Source: Stutzerimonas kunmingensis
GTDB taxonomy: Bacteria > Pseudomonadota > Gammaproteobacteria > Pseudomonadales > Pseudomonadaceae
Assembly: GCF_014764705.1 (NCBI RefSeq)
Contig: NZ_JACXXG010000019.1
Coordinates: forward strand, 21,895 to 85,894
Length of the DNA: 64,000 nucleotides
Direction: 5' to 3'
A model generated the notes under the pieces. It saw only the letters and a list, made by a program, of their open reading frames with translations. It had not been told where the DNA came from and did not search any database. Position numbers and translations under genes: made by a program. Shown here in pieces: positions 1 through 8,843 of this stretch (position 1 is its first letter; every line of letters starts with the position of its first letter).

Positions 1-717
1 CGGCGTACCGGTGGCGGTGTGCAGCTGCGCCTCGTGCAGACGATAGGTCGAGCCGCTGCGCCAGTAACGGTAGAAGTCCGACTCCTGCCAGTTGGCCGGC
101 ATCTCCGGCGCCGCCAGATGCGAGAGCAACGGCGTGCCCTGCAGGTCCTCGACGCGGGTGTGCAGCATGCCAGCGATCGCTGGATTGGCGAAGCTGATAT
201 AGCCGTCCTGGGCGACCACCAGAATGCCCTCGGCCGCGTTGCTCAGGACCGAGGCATTGAATGCACGGGCGCTGTCCAGTTGCTGCGTGAGCAGTTGCAG
301 ATCACGGCGGTTGTGTTCGTGGGCCAGCAAGGTGTTGATTTTGTGTTTGAGCACCTGTGGATCGAACGGCTTGAGGATGAAGTCCACCGCGCCGGTGGCG
401 TAACCGCGCAGCACGGAGTCGCGGGTATGCGCGATGGCCGAAACGAAGATGATCGGCGTGTAGCGGGTATGCGGGCTGCCACGCATCAGCCGGGCGACCT
501 CGAAGCCATCCATGCCGGGCATCTGCACGTCCAGCAACACCAGCTCGACGTCCAGCTCCAGCAATGCCCGCAGCGCAGCCTCGCCGGAGTTGACCGTGTG
601 CACCTGCCAGTCACCATCGCCCAACAAGGCTTCCATGGCCACCAGATTCGCTTCCCGGTCGTCCACCACCAGCAGCGTACGACTGCGTGGCTTGGCCTTG
701 AGCTGCGTCTGCGTCAT
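1..717 (-). CDS. response regulator with PAS domain, C-terminus cut by window edge
   Basis: The 239 visible codons hold an N-terminal receiver domain. It has the acidic pocket in LLVVDDREAN, the phospho-acceptor Asp63 in LLDVQMPGMDG and the conserved Lys in ILKPFD. A PAS-type sensor region follows (about residues 145-239, with VVAQDGYISFANPA). The reading frame is open at the window edge, so the output domain is not visible; a GGDEF/EAL or histidine kinase module is common in this architecture but cannot be seen here. The ATG at 717 has a GGAGG seven bases upstream. It lies 120 bp downstream of the hybrid kinase gene on the same strand, so it is the likely partner of that kinase. The partner role is inferred from position. 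Confidence 0.85.
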   Translation of the reverse strand, partial: MTQTQLKAKPRSRTLLVVDDREANLVAMEALLGDGDWQVHTVNSGEAALRALLELDVELVLLDVQMPGMDGFEVARLMRGSPHTRYTPIIFVSAIAHTRDSVLRGYATGAVDFILKPFDPQVLKHKINTLLAHEHNRRDLQLLTQQLDSARAFNASVLSNAAEGILVVAQDGYISFANPAIAGMLHTRVEDLQGTPLLSHLAAPEMPANWQESDFYRYWRSGSTYRLHEAQLHTATGTP

Positions 718-837
718 CGCCAACCTCCGAGCAATCCGTTGCCAAACTGCCGACAAAAATCGTCCCACGGGGAATTCGCGCACCAGGTGTCATCGATCAA
801 CGCATCACCACAGGCATGTTCAACACGCACGACTTGC

Positions 838-3800
838 TTACTCCTCTTCAGCCTCGGCCGCACCGCTCTCCAGACCCAGCCATTGCTGCAACAGTGCCGC
901 CAGCGCCGTGGCCTCGACGGGTTTGAGCAGAACGTCGTCGACACCAGCCGCCATGCAACGCTCGCGCTCACCCCCACCGGTCGTTGTCACCAGCGCAACG
1001 ATGGGGGCCTGACAGTCATGTGCCTGCTTAAGCCGCTGCGCCAAATCAGGACCTTCCGCCCCAGGCTGGCTCATGTCCAGCAGTACCAGATCGAAGGCAT
1101 CCTCATCGAAACGCTCGACCGCTTCGTCGGCACTTGTGGCCGGGACCACCAGCAGCCCGAGCTCATCGAGCTGGGCCGTCAGCGAATAGATCAGCCGTAC
1201 ATCCTCATCCACCAGCAGCACGCGCCGACCCGACGCCGCCACCTGCAGCGAAGCCGCGGCGCTTGGCGACGACACCGTTGGCCCTCGGCGCACCAGTTCT
1301 CCCATACGTTTCACATCATCCTCCTTGGACAGTGCTGAAGCCGAATAACGGCGCAAGTGTTGCAGGTCTGTATCCGACAGCTTTTCACAACTGTTCACCA
1401 ACACCGTGACGCCGCGAAGCGAACGCAGGCGCTCCAGCGCATCCAGCAGATCCAGCCCGCTGCCGTCAGCCAGTTCCTGCTCGACCACCACCACGGTGAA
1501 ATTCTGTTCGGCATACGCCAGCCGGGCCGCTTCGACGCCCCCCGCCAGCGTGACGCTATAGCCGAGCCGCTCGAAGTACTCACGGATCAGTTCGCGGCGA
1601 CGGGGATCGGTCTCGACCAGCAGCAGGCGCAGCGAATTCTGTTCGTGGCGCGCCAGTTCGATGAAGATGCGCTCGAGTTCGGCCTGCGCTACCGGCTTGA
1701 CCAGATAGCGCGAACCATCGTCATGCCAGTCGTGAGGCTGCGGCACGCAGGAAATGATCAGCACCGGCATGCCCTGATGACGCTCGTCGCCACGCAACTC
1801 CCGATGCACCTGCCAACCACTGATGTCCGGCAGCAGGATGTCAAGGATCACTGCGGCAAAGTGCTCGCGCCGCAGGGCTTCCAGCCCCTGCTGGCCGGTG
1901 CTGCAGATCAGGCTGGTAAAGCCGTGGCTCTGCCCGACCTCCGCCACTACCGATGCGAAATCGGCATCGTCCTCGATGATCAGCAGCCCCGGACCACGCC
2001 CACGGCGCTGCGGTTGGCGCGGCAACAGCGGCTGCGCTGATGCGCCCGACGTCGACTCCACCGGCAATCGCACAGTGAAGGTGGCGCCGTTGCCGAGTTC
2101 GCTATCAACCGTGACGTGCCCCCCGAGCACCTCCACCAACTGGCGAGTGATCGCCAGGCCCAGACCGGTGCCGCCGTAGTGACGGCTGATCGAACCATCG
2201 ATCTGCTGGAACGCCTGGAAGATCCGCTCCTGCTGGTCCTTGGCGATACCGATGCCACTGTCACGTACCTGCAGCTGCAGGATTTGTCCGTCAGCGTCCT
2301 CCGGCGGGTAGCTCGCCAGCAACTCCACCTGCCCCTGCTCGGTGAACTTCAAGGCGTTGGTCAACAGGTTGCGCAGAATCTGCTGCAGCCGCGCCCGGTC
2401 CGAATTCAGCGCAGGCGGTACGTCCGCGTCGACCACCACCTTCAGCGCCAAGCCCTTCTGCTCGGCCATCGGCGTCAGCGAGGTTTCCAGTTCGGTCAGC
2501 AACTCACGCAGGTTCAGCGGCTCCAGCTTGAGTTGCATATGGCCGGACTCGATCTTGGCGAGATCCAGCACATCGTTGATCAACTGCAGCAGCTCATGAC
2601 CGGCGCGATGAATGATGTCAGCATGCCGGACCTGCTTGTCGTTGAGGTTGCCCGAGCCGTTCTGACGCAGCTGATCGCTGAGGATGAGAATGCTGTTGAG
2701 CGGCGTGCGCAGTTCGTGGGACATATTGGCGAGGAACTCGGATTTGTAGCGATTGGCTACTGCCAGCTGGTCGGCCTGCTCGCGCAAGCGACGCTCGGCC
2801 GCCTTGCGGTGACTGATATCGATGATCACCGCCTGCACCAGCTGCTCGTCGCCACTGCGCAAGGGCGACAGGCCGATTTCCACAGGCAACGCGCTGCCGT
2901 CGCGGTGGCGGCCGAACAGCTCGCGATTGCCGCCCATGCGACGTGGTTCCGGATTCTCGGCATAACCCTGGCGCAGACCGCGATGCGCTTCGCGCAAGGC
3001 TTCGGGCAACAGCAGTTCCACGGGCTGCCCGACCAGCTCCTGGCGCTCATAGCCGAACAGCAGCTCGGTCTGGCGATTGACCATGACGATGTCGCCGCGG
3101 GTATCCACCAGCACGAAGGCATTGGGCGAGGCCTCGACGACATTACGGAAGCGCTCCTCGTCGCGCTTGCGCGCCTGCAGATCGAGCAGATTCAGGACGT
3201 AATACAAGACATCGTCATGTCTGAAGCTGGTCAGGCTGACGGCAACCGGGATCGCCTTGCCGTCCTCGCGCTGCGCCTGCAGTTCGAGCTGACTGGTTTC
3301 GCGCAGTTGCCCGAGCACCTGCTCGCCGAGCACGCCAGGTACGTAACGACTCACACGCTCACCGGCCAGCAGCTCCGTCGAGCTGCCGAACAGCTGCCCG
3401 GCGCTCTGGTTGGCCAGTTCGATGCGCCCACCGGCGTTGCATAGCAGGGTCGCCACGGGCAATTGTTCGATCAGCTGACGGAAGCGCGCCTCGCGCTCCT
3501 GCAATTGCAGGCTCAATACCTGACTGTTGCGCAGCGCACGTTCGCGCAGATACAAATAGCCGCCCACCAGCAACGAGAACAATGCCGCCGCCATAAGCGC
3601 CGCCGCGAGGCTGAAGGCCCGATTGTTGTCACGCAGCACCGCCTCGTATTCCGGCGTGCTGGCCACCTGCAGCTGCCAGCTGCGGCCGTACATGTAAATA
3701 TTCCGAGTGCGCTGGAACTTGGCGTCGGCACTGACCGGCGCACGTCCGGTGAGCAGTGGCGACTCCGGATTAGCGGCATCGAACAGCTGCAGTTGCAGCA

Positions 3801-4554
3801 TTCGGCTGCGCGAGCCGAGGATGCCTTCCATCAGGTCGGTCAGACGGAAGGCGCCGTGCAGGGTGCCGACAAAGGCGCGCTGACGCTCCTCCTCGGTGGT
3901 AACCGGCGCCGTCGCCGCATAGATCGGAAAGAACAACAGAACACCCACCTGTACGTTCTGCTCGGTTTCCTGCTTGAGGCGCAACGGCCCCGTGAGCACC
4001 GGATTCCCACTGTTGCGCGTACTGATGATCGCCTCGCGGCGGGTCGCCTCACTGAACAGATCGAAGCCGAGCACCCGCCGATTGCGCCAGTCGGTCGGAT
4101 GGATGTAGTCGGTCACCACGTACTCTTCGCGGTCGCCCGGCGGATACATGCGAAAGCGCTCGCGGCCGGAGGCGCGGATCTGGTCGATCAGGGTGGTGAG
4201 GGTTTCCGGCGTCGCATGCCGCGCCAGCGCGACAGCCTGGATGCCCGGATAGAAGTCCTGCAGCTGCAGCTGGTCCACGGCCCGCGCCCAATCATCGATG
4301 CGGACCTCGTCGCTGCCGGCAACGACGCCAGCAAGCCCGCGCAAGACCATCTCGTAGGCGCGCATCCGCTCGCGTAGCGTGTGTTCGATGTCATCCACAG
4401 CGAAGGTGAAGCGCTGCTCCTGCTCGACCTTGCTGCGCTGTTCCTGGACATGCCACTGCCAGCCGATCCATCCACCCAGGCCCGCCATCAGGGCCAGAGC
4501 GACCAATAATGGCAACCAGGACCTGCGGGAATGGAGAGCGGTACGATCATCCAT
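838..4554 (-). CDS. hybrid sensor histidine kinase: CHASE, two PAS, HisKA, HATPase, three receiver domains
   Basis: A membrane sensor kinase of 1238 residues. A transmembrane segment near residues 13-33 is followed by a periplasmic CHASE-like domain and a second membrane segment near 320-340. Two PAS domains follow (about 365-600), with a HisKA domain whose phospho-acceptor is His613 in SHELRTPLNS. The ATPase carries GGTGLGLAI. Three receivers end the protein: REC1 with Asp905, REC2 with Glu1025 where Asp is expected, and REC3 with Asp1160. The ATG at 4554 follows AGGAGG at four bases; an in-frame ATG seven codons upstream (4575) lacks such a site. Domain order is read from motifs. The stimulus is unknown. 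A response regulator gene follows downstream on the same strand. Confidence 0.9.
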   Translation of the reverse strand: MDDRTALHSRRSWLPLLVALALMAGLGGWIGWQWHVQEQRSKVEQEQRFTFAVDDIEHTLRERMRAYEMVLRGLAGVVAGSDEVRIDDWARAVDQLQLQDFYPGIQAVALARHATPETLTTLIDQIRASGRERFRMYPPGDREEYVVTDYIHPTDWRNRRVLGFDLFSEATRREAIISTRNSGNPVLTGPLRLKQETEQNVQVGVLLFFPIYAATAPVTTEEERQRAFVGTLHGAFRLTDLMEGILGSRSRMLQLQLFDAANPESPLLTGRAPVSADAKFQRTRNIYMYGRSWQLQVASTPEYEAVLRDNNRAFSLAAALMAAALFSLLVGGYLYLRERALRNSQVLSLQLQEREARFRQLIEQLPVATLLCNAGGRIELANQSAGQLFGSSTELLAGERVSRYVPGVLGEQVLGQLRETSQLELQAQREDGKAIPVAVSLTSFRHDDVLYYVLNLLDLQARKRDEERFRNVVEASPNAFVLVDTRGDIVMVNRQTELLFGYERQELVGQPVELLLPEALREAHRGLRQGYAENPEPRRMGGNRELFGRHRDGSALPVEIGLSPLRSGDEQLVQAVIIDISHRKAAERRLREQADQLAVANRYKSEFLANMSHELRTPLNSILILSDQLRQNGSGNLNDKQVRHADIIHRAGHELLQLINDVLDLAKIESGHMQLKLEPLNLRELLTELETSLTPMAEQKGLALKVVVDADVPPALNSDRARLQQILRNLLTNALKFTEQGQVELLASYPPEDADGQILQLQVRDSGIGIAKDQQERIFQAFQQIDGSISRHYGGTGLGLAITRQLVEVLGGHVTVDSELGNGATFTVRLPVESTSGASAQPLLPRQPQRRGRGPGLLIIEDDADFASVVAEVGQSHGFTSLICSTGQQGLEALRREHFAAVILDILLPDISGWQVHRELRGDERHQGMPVLIISCVPQPHDWHDDGSRYLVKPVAQAELERIFIELARHEQNSLRLLLVETDPRRRELIREYFERLGYSVTLAGGVEAARLAYAEQNFTVVVVEQELADGSGLDLLDALERLRSLRGVTVLVNSCEKLSDTDLQHLRRYSASALSKEDDVKRMGELVRRGPTVSSPSAAASLQVAASGRRVLLVDEDVRLIYSLTAQLDELGLLVVPATSADEAVERFDEDAFDLVLLDMSQPGAEGPDLAQRLKQAHDCQAPIVALVTTTGGGERERCMAAGVDDVLLKPVEATALAALLQQWLGLESGAAEAEEE

Positions 4555-4666
4555 TCGACCTCCTCTGTGCCACAACTGGCGTGCTATCGAATGTCAGATA
4601 CGAATAGCGCAGAGAGGTTCAATGGAAGCAGAGATAAACGGAATTATGGCGTCTGAATTTCGACGT

Positions 4667-4691
4667 CCGCGAGGCCGTTGCAGCCTCGCGG
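4667..4691 (-). terminator. hairpin downstream of the OmpA-like gene
   Basis: A perfect 9-bp inverted repeat (CCGCGAGGC / GCCTCGCGG, 7-base loop) lies 12 bp past the stop of the OmpA-like lipoprotein gene. It is followed on the minus strand by a modestly T-rich stretch rather than a clean T run, so termination is likely but not certain. Confidence 0.5.
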
Positions 4692-4702
4692 CCTATGAAT
4701 GC

Positions 4703-5356
4703 TTACAACGGACGCAGGTTGATCTCGACGCGGCGGTTCTGCGCGCGACCGGCAGCTGTATCGTTGCTGGCGATCGGCTGGCTGGGGCCGGCACCGTAGG
4801 AAGAAATCCGCGAAGCGGCCACACCATTGCCGACCAGGTAGGAAGCAACACTCTGGGCGCGGCGGTTGGACAGGTCCTGGTTCAGCTGCAGGGAGCCGGT
4901 GCTGTCGGTGTGGCCGACGATATCGACGCCGTTCTTGTTGAACTCCTTGAACACCTGCACCAGGGAATTCAGGGTCGGGTAGAAGCTGCTGGAGATATCC
5001 GCCGAGTTGCTGGCGAAGGTGATGTTGCCGGGCATGATCAGCGTCAGGTTGTCACCATTGCGCTGAACCTGAACACCGGTACCCTGCAGCGTCTGGCGCA
5101 GCTTTGCCTCCTGGGTGTCGACGTAGTAGCCATAGCCACCGGCAGCCGCACCACCGACCGCTGCACCGATCAACGCGCCCTTGGTGCGATCCTTCTTGCT
5201 CGAGGTCGCCGCACCGATGACGGCGCCACTGACGGCGCCGATACCACCGTAAACGCCGGCCTTGCCGGCTTGCTGCTCGCCAGTGTAGGGATTGGTGGTG
5301 CATCCCACCAGCAGAGCGACGCTCGCTGCGAGGGCGGTCATGTTCAGCATTTTCAT
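4703..5356 (-). CDS. OmpA-family lipoprotein with glycine zipper (YiaD-like)
   Basis: Predicted outer-membrane lipoprotein of 217 residues. The N-terminus carries a signal peptide ending in the lipobox LLVGC (Cys19). A glycine- and alanine-rich zipper segment (about residues 35-80) follows, typical of the YMGG/Gly-zipper class. The C-terminal half is an OmpA-like peptidoglycan-binding domain with VDIVGHTDSTGS and the basic NRRVEINL end. The start at 5356 is chosen because the lipoprotein signal begins there and GAAGGAAG lies just upstream; the upstream in-frame extension has no signal character. By family it should tether the outer membrane to peptidoglycan. It appears to be a single-gene unit with its own hairpin downstream. 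Confidence 0.9.
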   Translation of the reverse strand: MKMLNMTALAASVALLVGCTTNPYTGEQQAGKAGVYGGIGAVSGAVIGAATSSKKDRTKGALIGAAVGGAAAGGYGYYVDTQEAKLRQTLQGTGVQVQRNGDNLTLIMPGNITFASNSADISSSFYPTLNSLVQVFKEFNKNGVDIVGHTDSTGSLQLNQDLSNRRAQSVASYLVGNGVAASRISSYGAGPSQPIASNDTAAGRAQNRRVEINLRPL

Positions 5357-5494
5357 AGTTACTTCCTTCTCTCGTCGGTTACCAGGGCAGTCCCCAGCCC
5401 TTGCGAGCGCGGCCCTGAATGCGGCGCTAGAGTACCATCGGTCACCGCCTGGGATAGGAACCGTGCAGCAGAACCCGGCCAACGGCACCCCGGG

Positions 5495-6139
5495 TCAGGC
5501 CCGGACGAAAGGATTCTCGCGCATTTCGTCCCCCAGCCGCGTATCCGGGCCGTGGCCGGTAACCACGGTCGCGTCTTCATCCAGCGAGTAGAGCCGCTGC
5601 TTGATGGAGCGCTCGATGGTGGCGTAGTCACCACCCCACAGATCGGTGCGCCCGATGCCGCGGCGAAACAGGGTGTCGCCCGCGATCAGCAATTTGGCGT
5701 CGGCGAACCAGAAGCTCATGGATCCCGGCGTATGCCCCGGCGTGTGCAATGCCACGCCACAGCCACAGGCCAGCTCCTCATCGTCGCTCAGCCATTGATC
5801 GGGCGCTGGCACCGGACGGTAAGGCACGCCGAACATGCGGCACTGCATCTCTAGGCTGTCCCAGAGCACCTGATCGGCCTTGTGCAGATGGAGCGTGGCG
5901 CCGGTCTTCTCCTTCATCGAGCCGGATGCCAGGAAGTGGTCCAGGTGCGCATGGGTATGGATGATGCTCACCACCTTCAGGCCATGGGCGTCGAGTCGCG
6001 CCATGATCAGTTCAGGATCGCCACCCGGATCGACCAAGATGGCTTTCTTGCTGACAGGATCGCCAATGATCGTGCAGTTGCACTGCAAAGGGCCGACGGG
6101 GAAGGTTTCGCGAATCAGCATCGGTTGGGTGGCAGCCAT
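5495..6139 (-). CDS. MBL-fold metallo-hydrolase (glyoxalase II-like, YcbL type)
   Basis: A 214-residue metallo-beta-lactamase-fold hydrolase. The metal-binding motif THAHLDH lies at residues 62-68. Further ligands follow in HTPGHTPGS and near the C-terminus in TGHGPDTRLG. The length and the opening FPVGPLQCNC fit the short, single-domain YcbL-type glyoxalase II-like proteins rather than full GloB, which has an extra C-terminal domain. Expected chemistry is hydrolysis of a thioester such as S-lactoylglutathione; the actual substrate is not shown by the sequence. The ATG at 6139 has GAGGAC upstream, and the longer upstream frame is not supported. Confidence 0.88.
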   Translation of the reverse strand: MAATQPMLIRETFPVGPLQCNCTIIGDPVSKKAILVDPGGDPELIMARLDAHGLKVVSIIHTHAHLDHFLASGSMKEKTGATLHLHKADQVLWDSLEMQCRMFGVPYRPVPAPDQWLSDDEELACGCGVALHTPGHTPGSMSFWFADAKLLIAGDTLFRRGIGRTDLWGGDYATIERSIKQRLYSLDEDATVVTGHGPDTRLGDEMRENPFVRA

Positions 6140-6353
6140 GACGTCCTCGGGTGCTTGGCAATCTCTCGCTACGCGGGCGCGCAGGGAGGGAAGCTTGCCG
6201 AGTGGGCAGGCTTCAGGCAACTGCCCGGATCGACATCGATGAATGCCCGCCGCGATGGTCAGGCCGATCACGACGGTGATCACCCGGTATCAGGGCGCCC
6301 GGCAAATCCGTGGACGGACCCTACCGAGAGTTGAACCGATACGTGACCTCGCT

Positions 6354-8048
6354 TCAGCTGAGCGAGGTCTGCTCGGCGCTCCCCTCTTTCTGCCAACGCG
6401 CGATTTCGCTGCGGATGCGCTTCTTGTCCAGCTTGCCGACGCTGGTCTTTGGAATCTCGCTGACCACCGCGATCTGCTGTGGGATCGCCCACTTGTTGAT
6501 GTGCCCCTCGGCCACTGCCGGCTCAAGGAAGGTCTGCAAGTCGGCAGCGCTCAGTTCGCGGCCTTCGCCCAGCACCACCAGGGCAAAGGGTCGCTCACCC
6601 CAGCGCTCGTCCGGCACACCAACCACGGCGACATCGCGCACCGCCTCATGACGGCTGATCAGCCCTTCAAGGGTGAGGGAGGACAGCCATTCACCACCGG
6701 TCTTGATCACATCCTTGATGCGGTCGCGGATCTCGATATTGGCCATCTCGTCGATCACCGCGACGTCGCCAGTGTGCAGCCAGCCGTCAGCCCACAGCTC
6801 TTCGCTCTTCTCCGGCTCGTTGTAATAGCCCTGGGTAAGCCAGGGCGCACGCAGTACCAGTTCGCCCTGGGAGCTTCCATCCGCCGGCAGGAAGCTGCCG
6901 TCCGCCGCCTGAATCGCCGCATCGACCAGCACCACCGGGACGCCGGCCTTGAGGTGGAAGGTACTGCGGGTGTCTTCGTCGGCCTCGAGTAGCTCGTCGT
7001 TGATGTGCGCGCCGGAAATCAGCGGGCAGGTCTCGGACATGCCGTAGGCAGCGATCAGGTTCATGCCATGGGCCTTGGCCTGGTCATACAGGCCGCGGGT
7101 CAGCGCACTGCCGCCAATGGTGATCTTCCAGCCCTTGAAATCGGTGCCCTGCGCCGCCTTGGCGTTGAGCAGCATCTGCACGATGGTCGGCACGCAATGG
7201 GAGAAAGTCACCTGCTCACGGCGCCACAGGTCGATCAGGTACTCGGGATCGTAACGCCCGGGATAGACCTGCTTGAGGCCGAGCATGGTGGCGACGTAGG
7301 GCAAACCCCAGGCATGCACATGGAACATCGGCGTGATCGGCATGTAGACGTCGTCCGAGCCCAGCAGCCGAGGATTCTCCCGGCAGCCGACCGTCACTGC
7401 CGCAGCCAGGGTGTGCAGCACCAGCTGGCGATGAGTGAAGTAGACGCCCTTGGGGTTTCCGGTGGTGCCGGTGGTGTAGAAGGTCGTGGCGACCGAGTCC
7501 TCGTCGAAATCGGGAAAGTCGTAGCTCGGCTCGGCGGCAGCCAGCAGGCTTTCGTACTCGCCGACGCAATCCGGCAGGCCGGCGTCGTGCACGTCGCCAT
7601 CGGTGAGCAGCAGCGTCTTCTGCACGGTGGTCAGCTGCCCGGCAATCGCCTGGTACAGCGGCACGAACTCGCTGTTGACCAGCACGAAGCGGTCATCGGC
7701 GTGGTTCATGGTGTAGAGGATCTGGTCCGGCGAGAGGCGCACGTTGATGGTATGCACCACGGCGCCGATCATCGGGATGGCGAACATGCATTCCAGATAG
7801 CGGTGGCTGTCCCAGTCCATCACCGCCACGGTGTCACCTGCCTTGACGCCGGCTGCAGTCAGCACGTTGGCCAACCGCGCGACACGTTGATTCAGGGTGC
7901 GGTAGTCGTAACGCAGCTGGTCACGGTAGACGATCTCGCGGGTGCGCTCGTAGCGCACGCCGGACAACAGCAGGCGCTTGATCAGCAGAGGGTACTGGTA
8001 AGCGTTCGCCGCGGGCTTGATGACACGGGTCTGCAGCATGAGGGGCAT
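6354..8048 (-). CDS. fatty acid-CoA ligase, AMP-forming (AlkK-like)
   Basis: A 564-residue member of the adenylate-forming superfamily. The P-loop-like motif YTTGTTGNPKG lies at residues 191-201. The A5-like motif AAYGMSETCP, the ADP-binding motif WLHTGDVA and the C-terminal catalytic lysine region KTSVGKLDKK are all present. It most resembles medium-chain acyl-CoA synthetases of the AlkK type, which activate fatty acids with ATP and CoA for beta-oxidation or polyester synthesis. The chain-length preference is inferred. The ATG at 8048 has only a weak AGG upstream, and the ATG three codons later (8039) is an alternative. An 8-bp inverted repeat overlaps the stop (6346-6368) and could help end transcription. 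Confidence 0.9.
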   Translation of the reverse strand: MPLMLQTRVIKPAANAYQYPLLIKRLLLSGVRYERTREIVYRDQLRYDYRTLNQRVARLANVLTAAGVKAGDTVAVMDWDSHRYLECMFAIPMIGAVVHTINVRLSPDQILYTMNHADDRFVLVNSEFVPLYQAIAGQLTTVQKTLLLTDGDVHDAGLPDCVGEYESLLAAAEPSYDFPDFDEDSVATTFYTTGTTGNPKGVYFTHRQLVLHTLAAAVTVGCRENPRLLGSDDVYMPITPMFHVHAWGLPYVATMLGLKQVYPGRYDPEYLIDLWRREQVTFSHCVPTIVQMLLNAKAAQGTDFKGWKITIGGSALTRGLYDQAKAHGMNLIAAYGMSETCPLISGAHINDELLEADEDTRSTFHLKAGVPVVLVDAAIQAADGSFLPADGSSQGELVLRAPWLTQGYYNEPEKSEELWADGWLHTGDVAVIDEMANIEIRDRIKDVIKTGGEWLSSLTLEGLISRHEAVRDVAVVGVPDERWGERPFALVVLGEGRELSAADLQTFLEPAVAEGHINKWAIPQQIAVVSEIPKTSVGKLDKKRIRSEIARWQKEGSAEQTSLS

Positions 8049-8145
8049 CCTGTTCTTGTTGGAGTTGTAAACAGCACTCTAGAGCGTCCGCCCCCAGGCA
8101 AAATCAGTCCAAAGGATTATTTTCCGCGCACCTCGTTTCAGCGTG

Positions 8146-8775
8146 TTAACCGATCTCGCTTACCGCCAGACGTACACCAAGGCCGATCAGCACGGCGCCG
8201 GTCAGCCTGTCGAACCAGTGGCCCATTCGCGCAAAGCCAGCACGCACGCGGCCTCGACTGAACAGCCAGGCCACCAGCAGAAACCACAGCGCGGTGGCAC
8301 CGGCGAGGTAGACGCCGTAACCGGCCTGCACCCACAGTGGCGTATCGGCGCTGATCACGACCGTGAATAGCGAGAGGAAGAACAGCGTGGCCTTGGGATT
8401 CAGGCCATTGGTGACGAAGCCGACGACGAACGCCTGCCAGGGTGAGCGATCCGACGTGGTGTCGACCTCGTCTGCCGTATCCAGGCTCATGGGTCGTGCA
8501 CGCAGCGCGCGCCAGCCGAGATAGAGCAGATAGCCTGCAGCCAGCCACTTGAAGAGGTTGAACAGCACAATCGACTGCGAGACGATCAGGCCGATACCGA
8601 GCAGGGAATAGGCGACGTGGACGAATATCCCGCAGCCGACGCCCAGCGCCGTCCAGCTTCCGACACGACGACCCTGGGTCACGCTTTCGCGGACCACCAC
8701 CGCGAAATCCGGTCCCGGGCTGGCCACCGCGAGCAGATGCACCAGCGCCACGGTCATAAATTCCATCCAGTACAC
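8146..8775 (-). CDS. LysE/RhtB-family amino-acid exporter
   Basis: An integral membrane protein of about 210 residues with roughly six hydrophobic segments. It carries the family signature near the N-terminus, HLLAVASPGPDF, where the Pro-Gly-Pro is characteristic of LysE/RhtB exporters. Family members pump amino acids or homoserine lactone-like compounds out of the cell; the substrate cannot be predicted here. The start is uncertain. A GTG at 8775 lies eight bases after a GGAG, while the ATG at 8766 (MEFMTVAL) has a poor site and an ATG at 8793 is also in frame. The gene is divergent from the hydroxyacid dehydrogenase gene, and the two share a region of about 70 bp that must hold both promoters. 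Confidence 0.85.
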   Translation of the reverse strand: MYWMEFMTVALVHLLAVASPGPDFAVVVRESVTQGRRVGSWTALGVGCGIFVHVAYSLLGIGLIVSQSIVLFNLFKWLAAGYLLYLGWRALRARPMSLDTADEVDTTSDRSPWQAFVVGFVTNGLNPKATLFFLSLFTVVISADTPLWVQAGYGVYLAGATALWFLLVAWLFSRGRVRAGFARMGHWFDRLTGAVLIGLGVRLAVSEIG

Positions 8776-8843
8776 AATCCAGTCTCCACGCAATGCCGGG
8801 CTTCATTGTCGATCAGCCCCGGCTTCTTCGAAAGGTACAGTTG

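Noticed and set aside
2116..3444. Long plus-strand ORF of 442 codons across the hybrid kinase
   Set aside because: Antisense to a clear multi-domain kinase; composition is biased as expected for a shadow frame.
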